Positions 26,706 to 38,790 of a DNA stretch of 64,000 nucleotides are shown piece by piece. Location: contig NC_087171.1 in the NCBI RefSeq assembly GCF_035594125.1, forward strand, positions 14,746,767 to 14,810,766. Direction: 5' to 3'. The DNA comes from Scylla paramamosain (lineage: Eukaryota > Arthropoda > Malacostraca > Decapoda > Portunidae). A program made the translations under genes and the position numbers. The notes beneath the pieces are model-generated. The model saw nothing but the letters and a program-made list of their open reading frames with translations, was not told where the DNA came from and did not search any database. Every line of letters begins with the position of its first letter. Position 1 is the stretch's first letter.

Positions 26706-26966
26706 ACGCGCGGTACTCGTCTATTAGCGTTAGTGTGGGTCAGGCAAGCGGGCAAGGGGCTGCGTGGTGCTTATCCTCCCTCCCTTCAGCGTGGGCTTTG
26801 AGGCAGGAAACAATTGAGCATCGCTTGATCCTTCCCAGCTGACAAATGCTACGGCGGAAACTGGGAGGAGGGAGAAGTGGGAGAGGAAGGGAAGGATGGT
26901 AGAGGAAGAGGAAGGGAGGGGAGGTGGTAGAGGAAGAACAGGAGGAGGAAGGGAGGGTGAAAGAGG

Positions 26967-27016
26967 AAAGGGAGGAGGAGGAGGAGGAGGAGGAGGAGGA
27001 GGAGGAGGAGGAGGAG
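26967..27016. repeat. (GGA)n triplet array
   Basis: About 16 GGA triplets in a longer purine-rich stretch. The minus-strand polyproline frame is a repeat artefact. Confidence 0.95.
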
Positions 27017-27171
27017 GAAGGAAGAGGGAAGAATAATACAGTGTTGAATGGAGAGCGAGGATAAATCTGTATGTTATCCTTCCCTTTTCTCCTCTTCTTC
27101 TTCTTTCATATTTACTCATGTTTTTCCTTTGCCCGCTTTTGTCTCGTTCTACATCACATACGTAAAATTTT

Positions 27172-27290
<119 letters not shown>

Positions 27291-28419
27291 GGAAAGTAGA
27301 ACATAATAATCAGTTCATTTTCCTGCCCCGTCATTTCTGTAGCAATAATCTGACTAAAAGACGCAAGGGTTTAGAAAAAAATTGGAAATCTTTATTTGAG
27401 GTCGTGTTCCCCTTGGAGAGTGTAAGGGATAGAGTAGAGGAGATGCATGGACGTTGAAAAGGAAGTGTTGTGAAGGAAGGAAGGAAGGAAGGGTGAAGTA
27501 GTGAAGGTTAGGAACAGTTTACAAGAAAAAGGGATAGATATGCAGGTAGGTACGTAGGTTAGGGCCTCTCTGTCTCGCCGCAGGGCACGAGGAAAACAAC
27601 ACCCCGTTACATCAGACTGGAGGGGAAGAAAAAAGGTGACCAAATATCGAATTACTAAGAAAGAAAAAGGAAAGAGAAAAATATCCCGCCTTTCCGCTCA
27701 TATTTACGAACAAGGGAAATAAGAATGATGCAACAGAGCTCGGGTAATGCCATCGATTAGGGAAATAAAGATTCGAAAACGTTACTCGGTTCTTTTTTTC
27801 AATCACTAATCGCCACTGCCATCGACCCCCCCCCACCCCCACAAAGCGCTCCGGTCCAATTTAATATCCTCGTAACTTTCACCTAAATACTGATGATATT
27901 AAAAACTCCATCGTGAATGAAGGGGAGAAAAAAAAAACAGTGGTTCATTTCCAAATATTATAACGCGCGGGAGCTTTTTTTTCTCCCCCTGCCGCCATGA
28001 ATGCGCTTTTCAAAAACACAATTTTCTGGTTCGTTTAGTCACTTCCAACAATAATCAGATTTAGACCTCGGGGTGCCGCGCGGAGGAAAGAGATAGGGAG
28101 GAGAGAGAGATAGGGAAGGGGAGAGAGGGGGGAAGGTGAAAGGAGACGGGAGAGAGGGAATGGAGAAGATGGAGGAAGAGGTAGAAATTCTGAATGTGCA
28201 GGGGGAAGAGGGTTGAGAAAGCAGTCCTTATAGGAAGGGCTGCTAATGAAGTAGAGGAAGAGAAAGACAGTTGACTAATGGAGAAACAGGCGGCGGAATA
28301 AAAACAATGAGTGCTAATGGGATAGAGATGTCAGTGTTGTTACAAAAGGAGAAAAATGAATCTTGAGAACTAGGGTGAAGATAGAAACACTGGATGGGAT
28401 GTGATATTGGTAAGCTTTC

Positions 28420-28469
28420 TCCTCCTCCTCCTCCTCCTCCTCCTCCTCCTCCTCCTCCTCCTCCTCCTC
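28420..28469. repeat. (TCC)n triplet array
   Basis: About 16 TCC triplets. Confidence 0.95.
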
Positions 28470-28627
28470 GAAAGCTAACATTCTTTCATTTTCCTTCCTA
28501 ATTTTCCGATCTTTCTCTGGTCGTGGAAGCGGATTAAGCTCGATTCGGAAATCAATTTGAGATCATCAAGTCGTGCTGAGTAAACAAAAGATCCTCAGAC
28601 TGATCAGTACCCAAGACCCACGTGTGT

Positions 28628-28630
<3 letters not shown>

Positions 28631-28712
<82 letters not shown>
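28631..28712. repeat. (CT)n microsatellite
   Basis: About 82 bases. Confidence 0.98.
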
Positions 28713-28716
<4 letters not shown>

Positions 28717-29309
28717 AATACACCACCTTCCTCGCTTTCTCACCTGGGATACAATACGTGGAGTCTCACCTGGGGCTGCGCGAGACGAGTCGAGTCGGAG
28801 GTAGGCGAGGCGGAATGCTGAGGGGACGCGACACGGGAGGCAACCATTGTCTACAGAGTCTGAAGTTTGACAAGGCGACTGGACTTCCATTCACTCGCTT
28901 CCCCCTCCTGTGCCTCTCTTTTCTCTCATCCTCCTATCCTCGTCCTTCTCGTCCCTTCCCCCGCCTCGCGTTTCCTTCCCTTCGTAGCCTCCAGGGACGC
29001 CGCGGAAACAGGACAAAGAAAAATAATCATATTCAAATGAATGAATCATCTCTCGCGCGGCCGCTGCTCTGCAAAAATAAAGTTGGAGCAATTCCAGACT
29101 TTTAACAATTTAGGGTACGATTGAGCCTAAAAAAAAAAAAAAGGAAAGAAAAAAAGAAGAATATGAATTGTTCTAATCTTTTTTTTTTTTTTTCATCGAT
29201 CTCATAGATTTTAGGACGTATCTCGTTTCTCTGCATAATCGATTTTTGTTTTCCCTGTTTATTTTTTTTTTTTCATTTGTTTACGCTACTGAATCAGCGA
29301 TACATAAGC

Positions 29310-29403
29310 TATCATTATTTTATTTATTTATTTTTACTTATTCATTTATTTATTACTATTATTTATTTATTTATTTATTTTTATTTATTTTTTTTTTTTT
29401 TTT
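29310..29403. repeat. (ATTT)n low-complexity tract
   Basis: Irregular TTTA/ATTT tetranucleotides ending in a T run. Similar tracts lie at 7500-7640, 14370-14435 and 40275-40335. Confidence 0.9.
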
Positions 29404-31438
29404 CATAATCAACCATCATTAGCAGCCTATATGAGTCCACTGGAGGAGAAATGCCTCATCAGACCTTCTCCTCTTCTCTTTGTCGACTGTCTGGCAGTTC
29501 AAGGACATTCCAGAAAACTTGTCTAACCTCTTCAACTAATTTTGTGTCCAGCCAGTTTTCTTCTGCCATCGCCATATTCACATTCCGTCGCAATAACTGA
29601 CCATCTTTTCTGTCTGTAACGTGTGGTCTATCTTAACCGTGTTCACTCTTTTTAATTCGTTGTCAAAATGTCTTCAAGTTTGGAATGCTCTTTAATCTTT
29701 CTATCTAATACACCAAATTATATTTTTCCCATCTCCCTTCAGGCGGTGTGAAGTGTTCGTTCCAGGGCTTCTATAAGATCACAGGTTTCCTCTCCGTATG
29801 TTGGATATGGTAGAATGTGCCGATTATAACCCCTTTTCTTTCCTGTGATGTCAGAAGATTACTACTACTTTTATTGGTCATCATCAACATCTAAGGGGTT
29901 TTGAATGTGTACGAAGCCTTTCTTCATCCTAAAAATGAAATGGTGTAAACTTCCCGTGGCATTAATTTGAGAATCATCTTTTATGAGCTGGAAATCAGTC
30001 GCCCCACCTGGTTTCCTTTCGTCGATTGTATGGACTTAGTTCTTGAAAGAGTTTTTTTTTTTTTAAGATTCAGTTTTTCGGCTGCTATCAGAGGGGAGGA
30101 GCTTTGGCAACCTCTGTGGATGCTGCATCACTAAACTGCAGCAAGGAGAGCTTTCTGCCAGATTTCAATGTTATCTGAACAGAGAAATCTTAGGAAACTC
30201 TTTCAGAATTTTTATACATAGGAAACCAGTTTTGGTCAATTGCAACAAGGAAAATCATCCGCAAGATTTCGTCATAACACGTTCCGATATCTATTTTTGT
30301 TTTCTTTTATATATTATTATTGCAACAACCGATAAACCTTTGCAACCTCTGTAAGGAATCTCCTGCCATTTTAAAACATTCCATCATTCGTAACAATGAA
30401 TTTCCATCTCGAGGGTTGAACAGTACCGGATACCCAACTACCTTAAAGTGGACGCCATTCACGCAGCCTTCACCTCACGGCACCTCACAGTCTGCTCACA
30501 GGCTGCAGCTCGCGGGCTTCACTGTGCCGTGCGTCGCGAGACAAGCGCGTTGCATGACTGACTGTGACGATGACGCTAAGTCCCTCTGTCATTATCGCGG
30601 GATGCAGCGTAATAATATAATGTAAACACACCTTGGCGTAACGAAATGGAAATGTTTTAACTCATCCGTAGCCAGGCTTGTTATATCGCCGCAGCAACGC
30701 AGACACGGAATGACTCCACCCACTGATTCCCGACTTATGGCTAATTACTCGCTTGGGGTGTAATTTCGTGTTTTTATGAGGCAATAGATATTGTTCATAT
30801 CACGGCTTCTAGTTAATGAAAAATGCAAATTGTACGCAGCTTTTGTTCCGTCCGAATTTGCTCTCATTATTTTGAGCAGTTCAGGCAACACGCGCACTGA
30901 AATGTTACAAAGATTTTCACTCACCCTCTGTGGAACTGAAATTAGAAAATAAACAACGTACTGACTTCTCCCTAATTTGATCATTCTTTTGGCAGTCTTG
31001 TTACGTATCACACGAAAAAAAGAAAAAAGTTACTGATCTCAGCTCCATAATCCAACCTCCTTTCATGTTGCAATATTCGGTCTGTCTTTATTTGGCCCTG
31101 TAATATTAGACGCATTCAAACGTACCCTAAGTTGAAACTTTAATACAATGAGCTGCATCAATTGCTTCTTGCTTTGACTTTGCTGTCCACGAACTTAGGG
31201 GGACAGCAAGCCTCAAGTTATTGTATTAAATCTGTTTGACACCACATTAAAGGGACGGTTCTGAGGGTGAGAGCGCCGCTGGAATTAAGGGGGTAATGTG
31301 ACCTAGGAACCGAGATTCGTTTTCCTCCATTAAACCTCACACACACTCACACACAATATATACACATCCCAGCTAAAACATTCATCCCAGAACACACGTA
31401 GGAGGGCACACACCTTACCCACACAAGAGAAACATTCT

Positions 31439-31442
<4 letters not shown>

Positions 31443-31495
<53 letters not shown>

Positions 31496-31512
31496 ACACA
31501 CACACACACACC
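31443..31512. repeat. (CA)n microsatellite
   Basis: About 70 bases with one TA interruption. Confidence 0.97.
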
Positions 31513-31639
31513 TTCGTACATAATTAATGTTCACAAAAGCTCGTGTAAGCAAACATACATACACGCAAGCACTCTCACGCAAATAAACGAGTAAATAGTT
31601 GATTAACGATATTTTGCATCTTGAAATGAATCCCTGGCA

Positions 31640-31918
31640 AAGAAGTTAGAGAGGTGCACGCTAGCAATCCAGTCCATGGGAGCCAACACCATCAATGTGA
31701 TTACTAAGTCTTTTCCTATTATCTACCACTCTGTTTGAGAGCTGAATTCTTATTTTTAATTAACTTTATCAAACCCAAACCCATTACTTCTCGTCCTATC
31801 CTGATTACCATCCCTATTGAGCTTGTCGCATCACTTTTGCTATATCCATTATGCCACTTAAATACCTCTGTCAGACCTCCTCTTAATATACGCATCCCTA
31901 ACAAATGTAATGTAAGAA
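31640..31918 (-). mobile_element. Non-LTR retrotransposon relic (family A)
   Basis: Reverse complement reads MRILRGGLTEVFKWHNGYSK and further GMVIRIGREVMGLG. These match RRRLRGDLIEVFK and the following block of the 57.9 kb copy. It is degraded and truncated at both ends. Confidence 0.8.
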
Positions 31919-33032
31919 AAAATATGCATTTCTTTTAGAACGCAGCTTTCCTCTGTTTATCGTGTCCCAAATTTCAACTCTTAAGAAGCTGGAAAGAAAA
32001 CCAATACTTGCCTTCATTGAATTTGGTCAAAGAATGTTCCTCCATGACGCGAGTAGCTCCCGAGCCTTCCTCCTCTTTTCATAGCATACTGGAGTTTGAG
32101 GCTCACAAATAGTTTCAACACCTCTCAGTCAAACTCTTCACCAGGTCGACTAACCTTCAGGAATACTTCTACAAAGCGATCTTTTAACTTTATCCTCTCC
32201 GTTTTGTCGTCAGTTCCCCTCGCCTTCTCAGAATACTCTTTTGACATCAAGACCACGATGCAGTTTCTCCCACACACTTAGCAGATTAGGTCGACACACA
32301 CGCTTCACTGACCGTCGCCACATCGCCTTCAGGCCTTTCTATCCCAGCTCGACCTTTACTTACACTTAACTTACAACATAGTTTTATTTTATATCTGTGC
32401 CGTAGGTGGGATGAGCTAAATCCTAAAACAATAAAATGTGGAACGTATGTAGCTTATTCATTTCGCCCAGTTGATTGTCCGCCAAGGGATAAAAAGCGTA
32501 ACTCATCAGGTTGAGTGAATTCATTCCTCATTGCATTATTCAGGAAATTAACACAATAGCTTCCATACCTAAAAATGTTGTGTGGCAGCCCTGATTACCT
32601 GATTATCCAGGTAAATAAAACAATTACCATAATATCGCCAGGTACAGTAATTAATTATTGTCCTCTGGTAAGCTTTTATTTTTACTGAAGTTAGTGCACG
32701 TGTTCTCTCCTGAAATGTCTGACGAAGGTTTTGGCGCAGAAAATAGACTTGTGCGCATGAAGAATCAAATATCAGTCAATTTATATCTAAAACATGTATT
32801 TTATTTATTTATTTTTTTACAAAAACATTGGTAATTTCTTTGGCCTTTCTTAAGATGGATAATACAGATAAAGTTACTGCGCAGTTTTTGTTATTCCCTT
32901 GAACAGAAGCGTGATGACAGGTTGAGTTCATCTCGAATCCTTGCTAAACTACTGGTCACTGTTTCTCATTCGGCATCGCGGGGAGGTGACCAGCTGCCGT
33001 GTGACCCGCTGTTTGGAGGAGTGTGCGCGGGT

Positions 33033-33033
33033 C

Positions 33034-33104
<71 letters not shown>

Positions 33105-33199
33105 TGTTAAAAGGACACAACAATAAATAAGGATGTGGATGTACACATACATACAGTTTTCCGAATACAGCAGTAGATCAATGGAACACCAAAGAAAGT

Positions 33200-33267
<68 letters not shown>
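33033..33267. repeat. (CA)n and (GT)n inverted pair
   Basis: About 68 bases of CA (33034-33101), a 98-base spacer, then about 68 bases of GT (33200-33267). The arms are equal in length and complementary. Confidence 0.96.
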
Positions 33268-33269
<2 letters not shown>

Positions 33270-33508
33270 CAATATGTACAACAACAAACAAATAAAATAA
33301 TAATAATTTGGTATTAAGAGACGATACAAGGTTAGACGAATGCTGTAAAAAAATAAATAAATGAATAAATAAATAAATTGAACAAACCCATGAATAATGC
33401 ATTAGTATAGTGTTCTTGTATTTGTTTATCCATTCAGTCACCTCCACCACCATCACCAGTACCACCAGCATCGCCACTTTCACTGACCCTCCTTCCCTCC
33501 CGTGCCAG

Positions 33509-33650
33509 GTACATCACACACGGCTGCATCTCCCAGGAAGTGGTGCACGCTGCCTACACGAATACAGATGAGACGCGTCCACCTGTTTCCATGATTCCCC
33601 GAGGCTGGCGATGTCGTGCCTCTGTCTGAAGCGGTGCCAGTCAACTGAAG
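33509..33650 (+). other. Well-bordered orphan exon candidate
   Basis: A strong pyrimidine tract and acceptor (CTTCCCTCCCGTGCCAG) and a consensus donor (GAAG|gtaaga) enclose 142 bases. All three frames contain a stop. One reads about 39 residues starting YITHGCISQEVVHAAYTNTD before its stop. An ATG at 33611 opens MSCLCLKRCQSTE up to the donor. It could be a 5' UTR or first coding exon or a non-coding RNA exon. Confidence 0.3.
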
Positions 33651-33855
33651 GTAAGAGGAAAGACTGAGAAAGAATGGATGGAACGGGAGGAGAGAAAGAA
33701 ATGGTGTTTCTCCTTTCATTAGTTTGCTGTTAGATGTTGTAGAGGTGATGGTAGTGGTGTTTTTGTTGTTTGAAAAGATGTTTGTTTTGGTGTTTTCATT
33801 TTCTTCTTTTTGATGTAAATTATTTGAATTTTCTTCTTACATTTTTTTTTTTTTG

Positions 33856-33867
33856 TGTGTGTGTATG

Positions 33868-33913
<46 letters not shown>
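33856..33913. repeat. (GT)n microsatellite
   Basis: About 58 bases with one TATGGTTT interruption near its start. Confidence 0.95.
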
Positions 33914-33915
<2 letters not shown>

Positions 33916-34216
33916 ACAACAATACGGTCATTGCTTGATGTGGTCACGCTCGGAAACCACAACAAAAAAGAAAGTAAGAAAGAAAGAAAAAGAAAAAAGT
34001 GTGAATTAGTGGGTATGAGAGACAGAAGGACACACGGACAGACAGACAACAGATAGACACACGGATCCTAATCTAATATGAGCTGAGGCAGACCAGACCA
34101 CAACAAAAAAAAGGCGTCTCTCCTGGAATGATTATCTGACCACATTATTGAGGAACCAACAGATGAAGATATTACTACGGTGCGTGTATTGATTCATGGG
34201 ACGCTTTGTATATGTG

Positions 34217-34218
<2 letters not shown>

Positions 34219-34271
<53 letters not shown>
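34219..34271. repeat. (GA)n microsatellite
   Basis: About 53 bases. Confidence 0.97.
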
Positions 34272-34278
<7 letters not shown>

Positions 34279-34491
34279 TTCAGTATTGCCTTTCCTCTCC
34301 TTCCCTTCTCACATCCATTCCAACCCTTCTCTTCTTATTTCTCTTCTAATTGCCCACATACATCCACATACTTTCTCTTCCTTCATTTCGCTTCTTTATT
34401 CAGCATTTCTTCCGTACTCTCTCCTTTACCCTTCCCATTTCCTTTTCTATTTCCCCTTCACCTCTTTACCTTCCCTCTTTTCATTCCTTTT

Positions 34492-34580
34492 GGCCCGTAT
34501 TCTGAGACATTTCGGGTTTTCATCAGGGCTACTTTTCAAAGGCTACAGAGATAATTAGTTAGGTTCTTATGATTATTTTT
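34492..34580 (+). mobile_element. Left arm of a palindromic MITE-like element
   Basis: GGCCCGTATTCTGAGACATT followed by TTTTCAAAGGCTACAGAGAT and AATTAGTTAGG. It matches the reverse complement of the right arm at 35.64-35.72 kb. No right arm was found, so this is a solo arm. Confidence 0.6.
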
Positions 34581-35291
34581 CTCAATGGTAGGACAGAACC
34601 AATGTTGAATTATCACTGCAGTCGCGAAAATAGCCTAGGGAAGTTTCACTATAAGATACAAAAAAGAACGTTAAGATGTAAGAACCGTTGTCTCACTTCT
34701 TCCAGCATCCCTCGGACACCTTTCTCAGCTTTCGTAACAGGAATATACTTTCACGCTCGTTAATACGTGTCTTGCGGTCAAAAGAATTTAGGAAGGAGCG
34801 AAAGCTGTGTTCTGGTTGGTTTTTTCCCTAATAATACTTGGAGTCTGAGTTTTTGGTGTGCTTTTCCAGGAAGTTTAACACTCCACTGATAATTTTCGGC
34901 CTCAGAAGGTAGAGAAGTAGAGGAAAGAAAAAGATAATGGCTCCCTACTCTTGAACACGCTGAGATATACCACTAGTAAGACCAGAGATTTGTCTTGTTC
35001 CTTTACGCGTATCTTCTCTTACTAGTTTCCATTCCTCCAAACCGTGCTCCAGATCTCCTCTTTCCCCTCCTCCACTTCCTCCTCCTTTCCCTGTTCCTCG
35101 TTTAGCTCCTCCTCATGCTCCCGACGAAAAATCTCAAGCTGGTCGGAGGCTTCACTTGATTTATTCCTCCTACAAATTATCCTCGGGAGCCCCTGATCGC
35201 CGGGTAGTCGCGCCCCTCATCCCGACAGATCTCCGCGGAAGTGCCCTACTCGTAGACTGAGTAAAGGCAACTTGGCGGGGTCTTCTGCTGC

Positions 35292-35722
35292 TGCTGCCAT
35301 TCTCCGAAACACTCGTGCCCCTCTGCTCCATTACTTTCAAAACTCTCTTGTTGAATTTACACTGGTTTTTAAGGGTGTTTCTATGGTTCAAGGGACATGT
35401 TAACAAATCTTCTACATCACTAAGTAAGGAACATAGCCCAATTACCAGATGATTTTTTTTTTCATTTTATTTTTTTTTAACTAAGGTCAGTACCTGTAAA
35501 AAAATCAAATTGTGTTTTCTTAATGTCTTAGTTTTTAAGAAAAAAGGCTAAATGTGGATATTATCTACGCACCACTCCTAAGAACATTTTTTTTTTACAT
35601 ATGTGCAATAGTTCTTTAACAGGAGAAAAACTTTTTGAAGTCCAGTTAATTATCTCTATGGCCTTTGAAAATAGTCGTGATCTAGAGAGCAAAGCGTTTC
35701 TGAATAAGTGCCTTAGAGCGCA
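35292..35722. mobile_element. Palindromic MITE-like element, degraded
   Basis: The right arm reads AACT..., then GGCCTTTGAAAATAGTCGTG and AAAGCGTTTCTGAATAAGTG. The left arm at 35.29 kb is a diverged inverse of it (ATTCTCCGAAACACTCG, TTACTTTCAAAAC). The interior is T-rich with no coding capacity. Confidence 0.6.
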
Positions 35723-35872
35723 TCAGCGAGGAGTTACAGAACCATGCAGCCGCTCCATTCAGGCGGCGTAACGCTATTCCTCGCTGCTCAGTGACTCGCG
35801 GAGGCGTGATGTTATTTGTTGGAGTGATAATGGTGGGGAGCGATAGCGAAGGGTGGATGGTGGTGGTATAAT

Positions 35873-36045
35873 AGTAGTAGGAGCAGTAGTAATAGTCGCG
35901 ATAGAAGTAGTAATAGTAGTAGTAGTAGTAGTAGTAGTAGTAATAGCAACAGCAGCAGCAGCAGCAGCAGCAAAAGCAGCAGCAGCACCACCACCACCAC
36001 CAACACCACCACCACCACCAGCATCACCACCACAAGCACCACCAC
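35873..36045. repeat. Compound triplet array (AGT)n(AGC)n(CCA)n
   Basis: AGT/AAT units pass into AGC units near 35948 and then into CCA/CAC units near 35987. Frames across it read homopolymeric Val, Ala, Pro or Leu and are not genes. Confidence 0.95.
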
Positions 36046-36293
36046 GATAACCAGATGTAGCAGCAACGGTAATAAATGGTAACACAGCGGAAGCTCGTCC
36101 TTGCCACTGCCACAACCCGCGGCCCCGTTCCACCCCACAGCCTCCATTACAGTCAAACTACATAACCTTTACGATAATACATAATACGAGCACTGGAGAT
36201 TTAATTGTAAAATCGTGTACTCTGAATAAAATTTTGTTTGTACTTTTAAAATCCTCCATTGTACTTCGCCCTCGCAGGCAGTTTGGCCTGTAC

Positions 36294-36315
36294 TGCTGCT
36301 GCTGCTGCTGCTGCA
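36294..36315. repeat. (CTG)n, 7 units
   Basis: Seven pure CTG triplets. Confidence 0.93.
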
Positions 36316-36543
36316 GCGGGACAAAATATCGTACAGCCAAGGCTTCATTTTCATCCCGACATGGTCCCTTTACCAAAATTTGGCCTCGGTTTTTTTTTTT
36401 TTTTCCGTTGTCGGAACAAATGCATTTCAAATTTCAGGCAAATTCGCGTTAGGTCAGAAATCGAGAAAATATAAAATTAAGAGAAAATACAAAAGCATGG
36501 CCAGTATATTAAAATTTATGCAGAAGAGAAAAATACCCTTATG

Positions 36544-36741
<198 letters not shown>

Positions 36742-37719
36742 GTCAACAAGACCTGTGTTGCACACTCGGGGTCTGGTCCAGTGGGGAATGAGTGGTGGTC
36801 TTAACACAATTAACAGGTAATTCTTTTATATTATATTGATTTATTCACCTATTCATTCAATGTTTGTATTTTACTTTATTTTTAATAGCAGAAAAAATAG
36901 TGATTCGTTTCCAGTGTAGACTAAAATACTGTGATAACTGATAACAGACACTAAATATTGATAACTTAGAGAGGGCTGTCACTTTTCTTCTTTTTTCCCT
37001 ATTCACTAAGAACTGTATTATTCAGAGACAAGTAAATTAACTAAAATTATGAACGTAAGCACCTTGATATTAATTCTTTACAATGGCGAGGTGTGCGACG
37101 CGATAAGATTGACGGCTGTGAGTGAGTAGTAAAAACACAATGACTGGAAAGAAAGTCGTCTTGAAAAATACCTTTGAAAAAATTTGAAAAATCCCCAAAT
37201 AAATTTCCTCCAAATACAACATGTTCCCCTTTGATTTTGACTTAAGCATCGCCTACAGTTGGCCCTGCAGTCATGGGAGCTAAGGAGACGCAGAGGTCCT
37301 TGTAGTGCCGGAGCAGTGGGCGTGGCAGCAGAAGTATTTGGGGTGATGGGATTCCCTGCACTTTAGTTCCGATGCCAGGGTGGTGCAGCAGGGTACGCGG
37401 TGCTGCTGACTCGCCTCGGCATGGTCCGTGTTACCCGTGAAATGCTGGACGTTACAATTACTATCATGATGCCTTTATCTGACTGTTTTCATTCGAATTA
37501 ACTGCAATGAACTATACTTGACTCATCCGCTGTGAAGATGTAGTGGAATACAAAGATAAATGAATAGATAGTTAGATAGATAGATCGGTGGATAGATAGA
37601 TAAAGAGTTTGGACTGAACTACAAAATAAGGGTACACGTTAAAATTTGTTAATCATGAATCAGGGAAATTTTCGAAATACTTTTTGTGGAACATGATAGT
37701 GTTAATTGCTTTCCCGGCG

Positions 37720-37721
<2 letters not shown>

Positions 37722-37783
<62 letters not shown>
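37722..37783. repeat. (CA)n microsatellite
   Basis: About 62 bases. Confidence 0.97.
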
Positions 37784-37786
<3 letters not shown>

Positions 37787-38646
37787 AAAAGACACTTTCC
37801 ACGCCTCCATCTTATCACTTCTTGCTAATCTTTCCCACAACTCCCTTTGCCCTTCTCCTTCCCTCACCGCCACTTGTTTCCACGCCACAAACACACAATT
37901 ACTGCACCACGCCATTGCCAATGCCTTCATCATACGCGCAAACACACGCCCTTCACATGCCAATAATATAAGCATCACAACCGCTACCGATACCAGCAAC
38001 AACGCTGTTACTTTTTTTTTTTTTTCTCACTAAATCCCCGCTATTCAGTTTTACCATATTGGATGCCAGAGTATAATATCGGTCGGTGGCTCGGCTCTGG
38101 TATATCAGCTCCCGTAGACGAGGGTGCAATGCCAAGGGTGTACTTTATTATATCTTTTAATCGTTCCATAACTACGTAGAGGGTTAAAGCTCCCCTCCTT
38201 TGCGAGCCGTGCGTAATATTTCAGGTGGTGTGGTGGAGGACAGGGGGATATGATGGTAAGGTAGCGTCTGGGATTTGCGTAGCTAGATACACGTGTGCCG
38301 TAAGATCCCGCGGTAAATTTCCCTTGCGAATATCACACTCACTTGATTTTTCCCGTAGAACAGTTCCCCGCAGTAGTTGGTTAGGTTAGGTTGACTCACG
38401 AAGACAGAATAGAGTTAATGTCAGGTTAAGATTCGTAGTGAAAACATTCTTAAGGAACGAATAACTCTGCACTGTGTATTAGATAATGCATGTGAGAGTA
38501 CGTAGACTTGAACAAGATCAATAACAAGACTGATGCAACCATGTGTGGCAAGTCCTGAGGGTATTGCGGATCATTATACTGGAAAGACATCTACTGAGTC
38601 TTGACAAATCTTTAACCAGGGAAAACAGGACAAGTTCTCGAGTAGA

Positions 38647-38790
38647 CACACATGAATGGGAACAGATTTCATTCAGACAAGGGAAAATTGATACGTTTAT
38701 TAAAAAAGAGCCAAAGAAACACATGAATGGGAGAACTTTTCATTCAGACAAGAGAAAATTGGTGCGTCTGTTGAAATAGAACCAGAGGCT
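38647..38790. repeat. Tandem duplication, 2 x about 72 bp
   Basis: Two units share ACACATGAATGGGA, TTTCATTCAGACAAG and GAAAATTG, with several differences. The 78-codon frame through it shows no known domain. Confidence 0.82.

Noticed and set aside
26730..27119. 129-codon proline-rich minus-strand frame
   Set aside because: Translation of a GGA array with flanking purine-rich sequence.
38380..38394. GGTTAGGTTAGGTT, resembling arthropod telomere repeat TTAGG
   Set aside because: Only about two and a half units in unique sequence, so no evidence of an interstitial telomere array.
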